A program made the translations under genes and the position numbers. The notes beneath the pieces are model-generated. The model did no database searches, was not told the origin of the DNA, and was given only the letters and a program-made list of their open reading frames with translations. From contig RFQZ01000007.1 in the NCBI GenBank assembly GCA_009924735.1, forward strand, positions 1 through 64,000: a DNA stretch of 64,000 bases, given 5' to 3'. This stretch comes from Flavobacteriia bacterium. GTDB lineage: Bacteria > Bacteroidota > Bacteroidia > Flavobacteriales_D > Crocinitomicaceae. Each line of letters opens with the position of its first letter. Positions within the stretch are counted from its first letter, which is position 1. Below, in pieces: positions 9,917 through 19,192 of the stretch.

Positions 9917-10827
9917 ATAAAAAACTACTCATTGTCATTCAAGGTCCTACCGCGTCTGGTAAAACAGGACTTTCTGTGGAATTGGCTAAACATTTAAATA
10001 CAGATGTTATTTCTGCTGATTCCCGTCAATTTTACAAAGAGATGTCGATTGGAACAGCGAAGCCTTCCAGAGATGAGATGAACGGGGTTGCTCACCATTT
10101 TATAGATTTCACTTCCCTTGAGAACCCAATCAATGTTTCGCAATACGCAGAAATGTGTAACCATCAGATACAAGCTATTTTTGAAACCAAGAATTACTTG
10201 GTAATGACTGGAGGTTCTGGTCAATTTATAGATGCTGTGATCAATGGTTTGGATGACATACCTGTTTATCCTTCAATACAAAATCAACTTCAATCTTTTT
10301 TAACTTTAAATGGGTTTGAAGCGTTGCGAGCGAATTTTTCAAGTTTGGACCCAATGGGTTTTGAGCGTACTGACAATCTCAATCCACGTAGGGTGCTCAG
10401 GGCGATGGAAGTTTTTATGGGTTCAGGTAAATCCATTGTTGAATTTCAGAAATCACCAAGGACAAATGACCGGTTTACGGCTGTGCGTTTTTCAATTGAA
10501 TGGCAGCGCGAAGATTTATACAGTCGAATCAATCAACGTGTAGATGACATGATTTCCATGGGCTTAGAACAAGAAGTATTTTCCTTGCTTCCCCAAAAGG
10601 ACAGCGCTGTATTTAATACCGTGGGTTACAAAGAATGGATTCCCTACTTCGAAGGTGTAGCAACCAAAGAAGAAGTTATTTCCAGAATAAAACAGTACAC
10701 CCGAAACTATGCAAAACGACAAACCACTTGGCTTAATAAATATCCTGACTTACAATTACTTAACCCTTATGCGAGCGAAAGTCTTTGTGAACAATTGTTA
10801 AAATATAGGGGATTAGACAACGTATAA
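9904..10827 (+). CDS. miaA: tRNA dimethylallyltransferase
   Basis: 307 residues, starting at a TTG codon inside the end of the transglycosylase gene; no ATG lies between there and the P-loop. It transfers a dimethylallyl group to A37 of tRNAs that read UNN codons. Visible motifs are the P-loop GPTASGKT (residues 14-21), the DSRQFYKEMSIGTAKPS segment, MTGGSGQFIDAVINGLDDIP, and the late VGYKEW and RNYAKRQTTW motifs of the family. Length is normal. About 125 bases of non-coding DNA follow before the next gene. Confidence 0.95.
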   Translation: MEGINKKLLIVIQGPTASGKTGLSVELAKHLNTDVISADSRQFYKEMSIGTAKPSRDEMNGVAHHFIDFTSLENPINVSQYAEMCNHQIQAIFETKNYLVMTGGSGQFIDAVINGLDDIPVYPSIQNQLQSFLTLNGFEALRANFSSLDPMGFERTDNLNPRRVLRAMEVFMGSGKSIVEFQKSPRTNDRFTAVRFSIEWQREDLYSRINQRVDDMISMGLEQEVFSLLPQKDSAVFNTVGYKEWIPYFEGVATKEEVISRIKQYTRNYAKRQTTWLNKYPDLQLLNPYASESLCEQLLKYRGLDNV

Positions 10828-10951
10828 CGGGTACAAAAGGTCATCTAAATTCGTATTATTGTGCACTTGTAAATTTTCCAAGGTTAAAAATTTGTTAAAG
10901 TGAAAGTGTCAACAGAAAAAAGTATCAATTTTAAGCACAAATAAAGTAAAC

Positions 10952-12508
10952 ATGAAAAAGCTAATTCTACTCGTTTCAATTGTTTTTGCATTTTCAAATG
11001 TAAACGCTCAAAAAATCAGGTTAAAAGTCACTGGAGAGAAAGACACCATTGTTCACCTGATCAAGTATTTTGGAAAAGGTCTTTATTATGCTGATACAGC
11101 CGTAATGAAAGGCGGTGAAGTTGTTTTCAACGGAGCCAAACAAAAAGCCGGAATTTTAGGTTTGCTTTTACCTGGTCAAAGATATTTCGAGTTTATTTAC
11201 AACAATGAAGAAATTTGGATTGAGACTTCAGGTCCTGATTTCACGAAGAACATGGTCGTAAAAAAATCAGAAGAAAATAAGGTATTCATTCCTTACGTAA
11301 ATTACATCACCGAACAAAAGACAACGGCGGGTAAACTTGGTGAGGACCGCGCTAAATTGAAAAATACAGATCCTGAGTACAAAAAAATAGGAGCGCAAAT
11401 TGATGAAATTAACAAAGCGGTTGTTGCTTACCAGAAAGATGTAATCGCCAAAAACCCTGACAGATTGGTTGGTAAAATCGTTAAAATGTCACTTGACATT
11501 GAAATACCAGAGGCACCTAAGGATGAGAAAGGAAAAATCATTGATTCATCTTTTCAATTCAATTATTTCAGGAACCATTATTGGGACAACATGGATTTAC
11601 AAGATGATCGTTTGGTTAACAACCCTATCTTCCACAATAAATTGGAGTATTTCTTTGGTAAAAACATGATGATTCAACATTGGGACACCGTGATTTTTCA
11701 TGCGTTTCAATTTTGTGATGGTTTGAATCCAAAATCCAGGACATTTGAATATTGTGTAGGTTGGATTACGCAATCTTTCGGGAAAAGCCAGCAAATGGGT
11801 ATGGATAAAGTATACCACCATATGCTTCAGCGCTATTACTGCGCTAAAAACGCCGAAGGAAAACACCCATCTTTCTGGGTTGATGAGAGCAAATACGAAG
11901 AATTATGTAAGGATTTAGATGTAAAACTTTCCATTTGCATCGGCGAAAAAGCACCTAATTTAATTTTGAAAGATACCTCAGATACAAAATGGGTGAGTCT
12001 TTCAGACATCAAAGCTGAATACACCATCCTTTATTTTTGGGATCCAGAATGCGGTCACTGTAAAACCATTACCCCGAAACTTGCTAAGTTGTACAGAGAA
12101 AAACTGAAAGCAAGAAACGTAGAGGTTTATTCCGTTGGTAAGGCCATTGGAAAGGATTTTGAATCTTGGAAAAAATTTATTCGCGAAAATAAATTAGACT
12201 TCCTTAATGTCGCGGTTACCGATAAGTTATACCAATTGGCAAAAGACAAACCAGAATCCCTTGTACCATTATACCCGGGTGACAAAGACAAACCAACCAC
12301 CCTTGAATCTTTGAACTACCAAACTACCTATGATATCTTTTCAACGCCTAAAGTTTTCGTTTTAGACAAAGACAAGAAAATCATTGCCAAAAGCCTATCT
12401 ATGTCACAGATTGAGGATTTGTTGGACAACTTGCAAAACAAAAAGGATGCACCCAAAATCATTGAGGCGGATGCAAAAGAAGACGCTCAAATGCAGAAAA
12501 AGGAGTAA
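10952..12508 (+). CDS. Exported thioredoxin-like (TlpA/DUF4369-type) protein
   Basis: 518 residues. A signal peptide ends at NVNAQ (about residue 19). Residues 20-130 resemble the beta-rich DUF4369 region that precedes many Bacteroidota thioredoxin-like proteins (VTGEKDTIVHLIKYFGKGLYYADTA). Residues about 335-500 are an AhpC/TSA-type thioredoxin fold with YFWDPECGHCKTITPKL; the redox pair is Cys367 and Cys370. A cis-Pro region lies near FSTPKVFVLDKDKKI. It probably acts as a periplasmic thiol oxidoreductase; the partner is unknown. The next gene starts 8 nt downstream. Confidence 0.85.
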   Translation: MKKLILLVSIVFAFSNVNAQKIRLKVTGEKDTIVHLIKYFGKGLYYADTAVMKGGEVVFNGAKQKAGILGLLLPGQRYFEFIYNNEEIWIETSGPDFTKNMVVKKSEENKVFIPYVNYITEQKTTAGKLGEDRAKLKNTDPEYKKIGAQIDEINKAVVAYQKDVIAKNPDRLVGKIVKMSLDIEIPEAPKDEKGKIIDSSFQFNYFRNHYWDNMDLQDDRLVNNPIFHNKLEYFFGKNMMIQHWDTVIFHAFQFCDGLNPKSRTFEYCVGWITQSFGKSQQMGMDKVYHHMLQRYYCAKNAEGKHPSFWVDESKYEELCKDLDVKLSICIGEKAPNLILKDTSDTKWVSLSDIKAEYTILYFWDPECGHCKTITPKLAKLYREKLKARNVEVYSVGKAIGKDFESWKKFIRENKLDFLNVAVTDKLYQLAKDKPESLVPLYPGDKDKPTTLESLNYQTTYDIFSTPKVFVLDKDKKIIAKSLSMSQIEDLLDNLQNKKDAPKIIEADAKEDAQMQKKE

Positions 12509-12516
12509 TTTCGAGC

Positions 12517-13518
12517 ATGCAGATTGAAATCGAAAAACTCAAGGCCTTACTTTCGCCAGATAAAAAGTATTTAATTGTTTCTCATAAATCACCCGATGGA
12601 GATGCCGTAGGTAGCGCTGTCGGGTGGTTTCATTTTCTAAAAACCTTTTCGAAGCACGTTCAGATTGTACTTCCTGACCCACCTTCGGATTCGCTTTCGT
12701 CCTTCTTAATGGGAAGTGATTGTTGTTTTTTCAATGTCTCTCCCATACCCTCAAAAGAATATTTCTCTCAAGCTGAGGTTTTATTTTGCTTGGATTTTAA
12801 CGGTCCTTCAAGGGTAGGGAGTGAAATGGAATCATCCATAAAAGATTTTAAAGGGGTTTCGTGTATGATTGACCATCACCCTGAACCAGAATCCTTCACG
12901 AATGTCAGCATTTCAGATGTCCAAAACTCATCGACTTGTCAACTTTTGTTTGAATGCATTCAGGAGATGGGCATGGGTGATCGCATATCCGTGGATTGTG
13001 CAAAAGCATTGTACCTAGGCATTATGACCGATACGGGCTCATTTCGCTTTCCTTCGGTAACCGCCAAGACCCATTTGGCACTTGCGTTTCTGCTCGAAAA
13101 AGGCTTGCGTGCCTCCGATGTTCATGAACAGCTTTCCGATAACAATCGCCTTGATCAGCTCAAACTAAGGGGATACGCTACGTATGAAAAGATTGCGATG
13201 CATTCGAAGTACCCATTGGGATTAATCACGTTGAGTAAGGCTGAATTGGATCGATTTAATTACCAGCCAGGAGATACAGATGGTTTGGTAAATGCAATCC
13301 TTTCCATTAAAGGAATAAAAATGGCCATTTTACTACAGGAAAAATCCGACGGCGTTAAAATTTCATTTCGTTCAAAAGGCGAGATTGAGATCAACCAATT
13401 TGCTAAAAAACATTTCAACGGGGGTGGACATAAATATGCTTCCGGGGGAATCAGTTATGACAGCATGCAAGAAACGGTACGTAAAATCAACAACCACATA
13501 GCGGAAGTATTTGCATGA
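12517..13518 (+). CDS. DHH-family phosphoesterase (NrnA-like oligoribonuclease/pAp phosphatase)
   Basis: 333 residues. The DHH domain has HKSPDGDAVGSA (metal ligands His23, Asp27, Asp29), FCLDFNG and the diagnostic Asp119-His120-His121 in IDHHPEP. The C-terminal DHHA1 domain ends with FNGGGHKYASGG. NrnA-type enzymes degrade short oligoribonucleotides (nanoRNA) and dephosphorylate 3'-phosphoadenosine 5'-phosphate in the cytoplasm. The stop codon overlaps the next start by 4 nt (ATGA), so it is in an operon with the two FKBP lipoprotein genes. Confidence 0.93.
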   Translation: MQIEIEKLKALLSPDKKYLIVSHKSPDGDAVGSAVGWFHFLKTFSKHVQIVLPDPPSDSLSSFLMGSDCCFFNVSPIPSKEYFSQAEVLFCLDFNGPSRVGSEMESSIKDFKGVSCMIDHHPEPESFTNVSISDVQNSSTCQLLFECIQEMGMGDRISVDCAKALYLGIMTDTGSFRFPSVTAKTHLALAFLLEKGLRASDVHEQLSDNNRLDQLKLRGYATYEKIAMHSKYPLGLITLSKAELDRFNYQPGDTDGLVNAILSIKGIKMAILLQEKSDGVKISFRSKGEIEINQFAKKHFNGGGHKYASGGISYDSMQETVRKINNHIAEVFA

Positions 13519-14042
13519 GAAAAGCGCTAAATTTCTTTGTATTATCGCTTGTTTTGATCGCTTGTGATGAGCAGCAAAAACCAACGAAACCTGCCAATGA
13601 TTGGTCAGAAGCCCATTCCGTTTCTTACAACCAAGAGGTCAATGAGCGCGAACAAATTCAAATAGGACTGTTTCTTACGCACCACCCAAGCTATAAGCCC
13701 ATTGTAACAGAATCAGGACTCAGGTACTTCATTTATCAAAAAGGAAAGTCCAGCGAACCCCTTGCCCAAGCGGGTCAAACGGCTTCAATCGTCACCACCA
13801 TATCCTTGTTGGATGGCACAGAATGTTATAAAACAGAGGAGGGGTACATTGAAGAAATCATCATCGACCGAAACGACCAAGAATCCGGATTGAATGAGGG
13901 GCTTAAATACATGAAAGTGGGGGACAAAGCTAAATTGATTTTGCCCAGTCACCTCGCACATGGTTTGGTTGGAGACAGGGAGAAAATACCTCCTTTGGCT
14001 ATTTTGGTACTTGATGTTGAATTGGTAGCTTTGAAACAATGA
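13515..14042 (+). CDS. FKBP-type peptidyl-prolyl isomerase lipoprotein (GldI-like)
   Basis: 175 residues with a lipoprotein signal (VLSLVLIAC, Cys17). Residues about 60-174 form one FKBP domain (GLRYFIYQKGKS, AQAGQTASIVTTISLLDG, GLNEGLKYMKVGDKAKLILPSHLAHG, PPLAILVLDVELV). It resembles GldI of gliding Flavobacteria, an envelope PPIase needed for folding of motility/T9SS proteins. Gliding itself cannot be inferred, since no gld cluster is visible. It overlaps the neighbouring genes by 4 nt on each side. Confidence 0.85.
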   Translation: MRKALNFFVLSLVLIACDEQQKPTKPANDWSEAHSVSYNQEVNEREQIQIGLFLTHHPSYKPIVTESGLRYFIYQKGKSSEPLAQAGQTASIVTTISLLDGTECYKTEEGYIEEIIIDRNDQESGLNEGLKYMKVGDKAKLILPSHLAHGLVGDREKIPPLAILVLDVELVALKQ

Positions 14043-14938
14043 AAACCATGCGTTACATACTTATCTTTTTTCTTGGCTTAACGCTTTTATCTTGCAATAA
14101 CACTAAGGGTAAAAAGAGCGTAAGCGTCAAAAAGCACATTCCTTCGACCTCTCAAAAGAACCAAAAAGGGGTAGGATTGGATTCAACTCAATTTTCAAAA
14201 AACAACCTCCGTAGTTTTGAAAAAGGAAAGGTGCTTACGTCAAAAATCACTGAAAACGGTTTGGTAATTAAATGGCTAAAACCCACCATCAAAAGCAATC
14301 CATTGCTTAAAACAGGTGAGGTGGTTCTCCTGGAATATAGAATGGCTTTACCTGACGGAAAAATTATCGATGGCAACAATCGATTGAACATGCCATTCAT
14401 TCCCTACATGGTAGGCTATAACAACCAAACCAAGGGTTGGGATTTAGCCATGAATCATTTGAGGGTAGGTGATTTTGTAAAAGTTGAGATACCGGCAATG
14501 TATGCCTATGGCGAAAAGGGATTGAAAGGCATTATTCCGCCAAACACGAACAATTGGTTGTATATCAAAGTGTTGGCAAAGGTGTCGCCGGAGCTGAATG
14601 AGAACGGAGTTAAGGTTTGGACGTTTCAAAAAGGAATTTCGTCTGCCTTGGATCTTTCAAAGGAAAAAGAGGTCAGTTACCATGCAATCGTGAGTTCCCA
14701 AAACAAAGCCTTGATCATGAATTCTTACAGAAGTCGCATTGCATTGAAATACATTCCGGGACAGAAAAACATTGTTCCGGGTCTTCGTAAGGTGTTAAAT
14801 AATGCCAAAAAGGACCAAAAAATGTTCGTGCTTATTTCTCCTGAGCAAGCCTATGGCAACAAAGGTTATGCGAACCTCATACAACCCAATGAAACCTTGT
14901 TTTTTAACCTAACCATCAAAGACGTTCGGGCTATTTAG
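14039..14938 (+). CDS. Two-domain FKBP-type peptidyl-prolyl isomerase lipoprotein
   Basis: 299 residues. The lipobox is GLTLLSC (Cys19). Two FKBP-like domains are seen. The first, at about 85-185, has VLLEYRMALPDGKIIDG, GWDLAMNHLRVGDFVKVEIP, AYGEKG and IPPNT. The second, at about 205-298, has VSYHAIVSSQNKALIMNSY, IVPGLRKVLNNAKKDQKMFV, AYGNKGY and IQPNETLFF. The second domain has a weaker match and may be a chaperone rather than an active isomerase. It follows the GldI-like gene with a 4-nt overlap, giving two envelope PPIases in one operon. Confidence 0.85.
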   Translation: MKTMRYILIFFLGLTLLSCNNTKGKKSVSVKKHIPSTSQKNQKGVGLDSTQFSKNNLRSFEKGKVLTSKITENGLVIKWLKPTIKSNPLLKTGEVVLLEYRMALPDGKIIDGNNRLNMPFIPYMVGYNNQTKGWDLAMNHLRVGDFVKVEIPAMYAYGEKGLKGIIPPNTNNWLYIKVLAKVSPELNENGVKVWTFQKGISSALDLSKEKEVSYHAIVSSQNKALIMNSYRSRIALKYIPGQKNIVPGLRKVLNNAKKDQKMFVLISPEQAYGNKGYANLIQPNETLFFNLTIKDVRAI

Positions 14939-14948
14939 TCGGTTTGGT

Positions 14949-14956
14949 TATCTTTG
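14949..14956 (+). promoter_or_regulatory. -7 box (TATCTTTG) of the M23/LysM gene
   Basis: Exact match to the Bacteroidota -7 consensus TAnnTTTG, ending 7 nt before the ATG at 14964. A near -33 TTC lies at about 14925, not a perfect TTG. It would give a transcript with almost no leader. Confidence 0.5.
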
Positions 14957-14963
14957 TAAGTAA

Positions 14964-15983
14964 ATGAAGCAAAAAATCATTTTCTTATCTCTTTTTCTAA
15001 ATTCCGTTTTCCTACATGTTTTGGGACAACCTGGATTGGATACCGTGGATACGCAAGCGGGAAAATTGATTCTTCATTCCGACCAAACATGGAGCATTGT
15101 CAACGACGCAAATTTTGATGGCGTATTAAATCCGAGAATTCACAAAATCGTTAACAGCTACAGTCCGGCTTTCAAGCAAAGTTGGAATAACAATGTATGT
15201 TTTACGAGTAAAGGCAATGACCTAACCCACTTGAAAGACACCATTTGGCTTTGTTTAAACGAGGCAAGGGAAGATGCAAATGATTTTCATTTCCCATTGA
15301 AAAGAATTCAGGTAAACTCACATTATGGCCCAAGAGGAGGGAGGTATCACAATGGAACGGACTTAGACTTAGATGTTGGTGATACGGTTTATGCTACTTT
15401 TTCGGGAAAAATTCGATATGCTAAGTACAACGAAGGCGGATTTGGAAACTTGGTTGTTGTTCGACATTACAATGGCCTAGAGACGTTCTATGCACACCTC
15501 AGCAAGTTTTTGGTAGCTCCCAATCAAAATGTACAATGTGGTGATCCAATCGCATTGGGAGGAAATACGGGCAGGTCCACGGGTCCCCATTTGCATTTCG
15601 AAGTTCGATTCTACGATGCATGCATTAATCCAGAAGAAATCATTGATTTTGGGAATAAAAAACTAAGGAAAGAAAACCTGTTTTTACACAAAGCATTGTT
15701 TCGTCCCGGCGCACAACCCACAGAGTTTATTGAAGTCTTACCTTCGGATCAAATCGCTGCGCAAACGGCAAACCTAAATCCCTCTACCGCGACCATGGTG
15801 GCCACACCCATACCGAAGCCTGCCATACCGAAAGCGCAAAAAAAATACTACCAAATCAAAGCAGGGGACACCCTTACGCGCATTGCAGCCATGCATCACA
15901 CAACGGTTTCCAGCGTTTGTGATTTAAACAACATTTCTCCATCGACTACTTTGAAGATTGGACGAAGTTTAAGAATTAAATAA
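14964..15983 (+). CDS. M23 peptidase with C-terminal LysM domain
   Basis: 339 residues. The signal peptide ends near LGQP (about 22). Residues 110-230 are a LytM/M23 metallopeptidase with zinc ligands His129 and Asp133 (YHNGTDLDL), and a GPHLHFE motif with His209 and His211. A Pro-rich linker (VATPIPKPAIPKAQK) leads to one LysM peptidoglycan-binding domain at 295-339 (YYQIKAGDTLTRIAAMHHTTVSSVCDLNN). With all zinc ligands present it is probably an active endopeptidase, not an EnvC/NlpD-type activator. A -7 box immediately upstream suggests its own promoter. Confidence 0.92.
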   Translation: MKQKIIFLSLFLNSVFLHVLGQPGLDTVDTQAGKLILHSDQTWSIVNDANFDGVLNPRIHKIVNSYSPAFKQSWNNNVCFTSKGNDLTHLKDTIWLCLNEAREDANDFHFPLKRIQVNSHYGPRGGRYHNGTDLDLDVGDTVYATFSGKIRYAKYNEGGFGNLVVVRHYNGLETFYAHLSKFLVAPNQNVQCGDPIALGGNTGRSTGPHLHFEVRFYDACINPEEIIDFGNKKLRKENLFLHKALFRPGAQPTEFIEVLPSDQIAAQTANLNPSTATMVATPIPKPAIPKAQKKYYQIKAGDTLTRIAAMHHTTVSSVCDLNNISPSTTLKIGRSLRIK

Positions 15984-15986
15984 TAC

Positions 15987-16769
15987 ATGAAAACAACCAG
16001 CTTTATTTTACTCGTTTTGCTTTTTTGTGGATGCTCCTCATACAATGAAGTCTTGAAAGGGGATGACTTTAAAGCCAAATTCGCAATGGCAAACCAATGT
16101 TATGAAAAGGATGATTTTGACAGAAGCATTGTTTTGTACGAACAAGTTTTTCAAAATTCACCTAAGTCCGTTGAAGGCGAGTTATCGTATTTTAAACTTG
16201 CCAAAAGTTATTATGAAAACAACGACTATTACATGGCAGGCTATTTTTTCGGATCCTTCGCCGAACGCTATCCCTACAGCTTACGAACCGAAGAATCGTA
16301 CTTCATGAGCGCGATGTGCAACGTGCAAAATTCGCCTAAGTGGTCATTGGATCAAGCCGAAACCTATTTGGCATTGAATTCGGTACAGGCTTTTATTGAC
16401 AAGTATCCAAATTCACCTTTAATAGATTCTTGCAACCAAATCATCGATGCACTTTCCTATAAAATTGAATTTAAAGATTTTAACAAGGTGATGCTTTACG
16501 ACAAGACTGAAAATTACAAAGCTGCATTGTCCTATGCTGAGATTTTCACAGAGAAATACCCATTGTCAAAACACATGGAGCAAAATAGATTCATTGCTGT
16601 CAAAAATTCATTTTACCTTGCCTTGAACAGCATCGAAAGTAAAAAAAGAGAACGGATAGAAGAAACTATTCAAAGATATCGTAACTTTGTGTTCGATTTT
16701 CCCAAATCTGAATCGACAAAGGAGTTAAATGCCTTGTTGAAAGTATGGGAAAACGACTACGAATTTTAA
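15987..16769 (+). CDS. bamD: Outer membrane assembly lipoprotein BamD
   Basis: 260 residues with lipobox LLFCGC (Cys16). The remainder is a series of TPR-like helical pairs with the BamD pattern (ALxLYEQVFQ.SP, EGELSYFKLAKSYYENNDYYMAGYFFGSFAERYP, SLRTEESYFMSAMC, ALNSVQAFIDKYPNS). BamD is the essential lipoprotein of the BAM complex that folds outer-membrane beta-barrels. The gene order bamD-rpoZ-coaBC-porD-recN is common in Flavobacteriales and supports the call. Confidence 0.92.
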   Translation: MKTTSFILLVLLFCGCSSYNEVLKGDDFKAKFAMANQCYEKDDFDRSIVLYEQVFQNSPKSVEGELSYFKLAKSYYENNDYYMAGYFFGSFAERYPYSLRTEESYFMSAMCNVQNSPKWSLDQAETYLALNSVQAFIDKYPNSPLIDSCNQIIDALSYKIEFKDFNKVMLYDKTENYKAALSYAEIFTEKYPLSKHMEQNRFIAVKNSFYLALNSIESKKRERIEETIQRYRNFVFDFPKSESTKELNALLKVWENDYEF

Positions 16770-16779
16770 AGAAAAAAAA

Positions 16780-17106
16780 ATGATCTACAAAGGCAATAAC
16801 GCTGAAAAATCAACCATTACAAGAGACGTAATTCGGTTGGAAGAGAAAACAGGAAACATCTACCAATCTTTGGTAGCCATCTCCAAAAGATCTAACCAGA
16901 TTAGTGTCCAAATCAAAGAAGAATTGAATCAGAAATTGCAAGAATTTGCTACCTCTTCAGATAATTTAGAAGAAGTTTTCGAAAACAGAGAGCAAATTGA
17001 AATTTCTAAGCATTACGAAAAAATGCCAAAATCTACAGCAATCGCTACACAAGAGTTGTTGGAGGATCAAATTTACATGCGCAATCCGGACGAGGATACT
17101 GAGTAA
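16780..17106 (+). CDS. rpoZ: RNA polymerase omega subunit (RpoZ/Rpb6 family)
   Basis: 108 residues, ATG 10 nt after bamD in an A-rich context. The N-terminal half has the family pattern TRDVIRLEEKTGNIYQSLVAISKRSNQISVQIKEELNQKL. The C-terminal half is a lineage-specific acidic tail. Omega helps assemble beta-prime into core polymerase and, in some bacteria, binds ppGpp. Its stop codon overlaps the coaBC start by one base. The identification rests partly on the conserved Flavobacteriales order between bamD and coaBC. Confidence 0.85.
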   Translation: MIYKGNNAEKSTITRDVIRLEEKTGNIYQSLVAISKRSNQISVQIKEELNQKLQEFATSSDNLEEVFENREQIEISKHYEKMPKSTAIATQELLEDQIYMRNPDEDTE

Positions 17107-18293
17107 TGAACGTTTTAATTGGGATCACCGCTGGCATTGCCGCGTACAAAATTCCATTCTTAATCAGAAGTTTTAGCAAAGCAGGAATGGATGTGAAATG
17201 CATCATGACACCTGATTCCGTTGACTTTTTAAGTCCATTGGTGGTATCTACACTTTCCAAAAATCCCGTTGGCATTTCGTTTTGGAACAAAGATTCAGGC
17301 GAATGGGCGAACCACGTAGCCTATGGCGAATGGGCCGATGTTTTTGTCATTGCCCCTTGCACTGCAAACACCCTACACAAAATGGCCTCCGGAGCTTGTG
17401 ATAATCTACTGTTGGCTACGTATCTTTCCATGAGAAGAAAAACCATCATTGTCCCTGCAATGGATTTAGACATGTATCAACACCCTTCTGTGCGTCGGAA
17501 CATGGACCAAGTCACAGCAGATGGCGTCACCATCATACCCTCTACGCATGGCGAATTGGCAAGTGGACTTGTTGGAGAAGGACGAATGGAAGAACCCGAG
17601 AAAATTTTTGAATTCGTAATGGACTTCTGTAAGGTTGGTCAAGATTTTTCAGGAACCACTGCCATGGTAACTGCTGGACCCACTTTCGAACCCATCGACC
17701 CCGTACGTTATATTGGAAACCATTCCTCAGGAAAAATGGGGTTTGCACTTGCAGAGGCCTTGGCTGAACGTGGCGCAAAGGTGATTTTAATCGCCGGCCC
17801 CCATTCGTTGAATGTTAAAAACAAAAACATTCAATTGGTATCCATTGTCACTGCAGACGAAATGCTGAAAGAAGTGCAATTGGTTTGGGATTCAGTTGAT
17901 GTGGGAATCTTTGCAGCAGCGGTTTCGGATTTTAAACCAAAGTACCTTTCTACCCAAAAAATCAAGAAAGGCGACGATCCGTTTACTGTAGAATGGGAAC
18001 AAAATCCAGATATTTTGGCATGGGCAGGAACGCATAAAATAGGGAATCAATTCATTGTTGGCTTTGCGCTCGAAACCGAAAACGAAGAGGTAAATGCATT
18101 GGAAAAATTGAAAAAGAAAAAGGCTTCTTGTATCGTTTTGAATTCCTTTCAAGAAAGTAACCCGGTTTTCAATGCGGATTACAATAAAGTTACTATATTC
18201 GATGAGTCTGGAAATCGCAGCGAATTGCCACTTCTACGGAAAAACGAGCTCGCAAATGAAATTTTAGACCGTATCAAAATTCAAAGAAAATGA
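17106..18293 (+). CDS. coaBC: Bifunctional phosphopantothenoylcysteine decarboxylase/phosphopantothenate-cysteine ligase
   Basis: 395 residues. Residues 1-180 are the flavin-dependent CoaC decarboxylase (GITAGIAAYK, active-site His70 in NHVAYGEWAD, PCTANT). Residues 190-395 are the CoaB ligase (TAGPTFEPIDPVRYIGNHSSGKMG, AAVSDFKPK, KIKKG, GFALETEN). Together they convert 4'-phosphopantothenate plus Cys to 4'-phosphopantetheine for CoA. Two positions that are catalytic in E. coli Dfp differ: the PAMN Asn is Asp120 (PAMDLDMY) and the active Cys of ACGxxGxGRM is Ser153 (ASGLVGEGRM). I believe at least the PAMD form is common in Bacteroidota, but could not compare. Confidence 0.93.
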   Translation: MNVLIGITAGIAAYKIPFLIRSFSKAGMDVKCIMTPDSVDFLSPLVVSTLSKNPVGISFWNKDSGEWANHVAYGEWADVFVIAPCTANTLHKMASGACDNLLLATYLSMRRKTIIVPAMDLDMYQHPSVRRNMDQVTADGVTIIPSTHGELASGLVGEGRMEEPEKIFEFVMDFCKVGQDFSGTTAMVTAGPTFEPIDPVRYIGNHSSGKMGFALAEALAERGAKVILIAGPHSLNVKNKNIQLVSIVTADEMLKEVQLVWDSVDVGIFAAAVSDFKPKYLSTQKIKKGDDPFTVEWEQNPDILAWAGTHKIGNQFIVGFALETENEEVNALEKLKKKKASCIVLNSFQESNPVFNADYNKVTIFDESGNRSELPLLRKNELANEILDRIKIQRK

Positions 18294-19192
18294 AGCGATT
18301 GTTTCTTGTTGTAAGTTGTTTTCTTTCCGTGATTGGTTTTTCCCAAGAATTGAACTGCAAGGTTACCATCATCAAGGAAGCGAGCCTTGAAGTCAACAGT
18401 ACCGAACTGGAAATTTTCAAGGAATTAGAGCAAATCATCACAGACATGATGAACAATACGCAGTGGACCAAAGATCCTTTTAAAACCGAGGAACGGATCA
18501 ACTGTAATTTGCAGTTACAAATTAATAAAATACCATCCCCTGGGACGTATGGAGGGGCTATACAAATCCAATGCACCCGCCCTGTTTTCAATTCCAATTA
18601 CAACACTTTGCTGTTTAATTTTAGAGATGAAGACCTTGCGTTTACCTTTTCTAGGAATACCTTGGTAACCTACACGCCCAATCAATTTAGGGATAACCTT
18701 TCCTCTATTCTTGCTTTTTACGCCTATTTCATCATAGGAATGGATTATGATTCTTTTTCTTTAAAAGGAGGAACCAAATATTTCAACGAGTGTCAACAAA
18801 TTGTTTCCAACGCACAAAATTCTGGGGCGCCGGGATGGAAGTCAAGTGAGCAAGGAAAAAGAAACAGGTTTTGGCTGGTAGACAACATTCTTCAACAAGC
18901 TTTTGAACCCTTGAGGGAATGTAGCTACAGCTATCATCGCAAAGGAATGGATGTGATGTTTGACGATAAAGTCAAGGCAAAAAAATCGCTTTTTGAGGCT
19001 TTGTCTAAATTATCCCCAGTGGTACTTGTTCGACCCAACTCGCCGAATGTTGTCAACTATCTTCTTTGCAAACGAGACGAGCTCAAAAGCATCTTGTCAG
19101 ATTCAGAATTGAAAGAAAAAACAGATTTTGTGTCCTTGCTTAAAAAACTAGACCCTTCCAATTCTTCTAAATATCAGGAAATCCTAGACTAA
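18290..19192 (+). CDS. porD: DUF4835 protein (T9SS-associated PorD family)
   Basis: 300 residues. The signal peptide ends at IGFSQELNC (about 19). The rest matches the DUF4835 pattern: ELNCKVTI, LEQIITDMMNNTQWTKDPF, ERINCNLQLQI, ILAFYAYFIIGMDYDSFSLKGGTKYF, NILQQAFEPLRECSYSYHRKGMDVM. Recent annotation links this family to type IX secretion as PorD; its biochemical role is not established. It overlaps coaBC by 4 nt and abuts recN, the usual flavobacterial order. Confidence 0.8.
   Translation: MKRLFLVVSCFLSVIGFSQELNCKVTIIKEASLEVNSTELEIFKELEQIITDMMNNTQWTKDPFKTEERINCNLQLQINKIPSPGTYGGAIQIQCTRPVFNSNYNTLLFNFRDEDLAFTFSRNTLVTYTPNQFRDNLSSILAFYAYFIIGMDYDSFSLKGGTKYFNECQQIVSNAQNSGAPGWKSSEQGKRNRFWLVDNILQQAFEPLRECSYSYHRKGMDVMFDDKVKAKKSLFEALSKLSPVVLVRPNSPNVVNYLLCKRDELKSILSDSELKEKTDFVSLLKKLDPSNSSKYQEILD

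Noticed and set aside
10828-10951. Promoter for the thioredoxin-like gene
   Set aside because: Only an imperfect TAAATTCG box is seen, with no TTG at the right spacing; I could not place a promoter with confidence.
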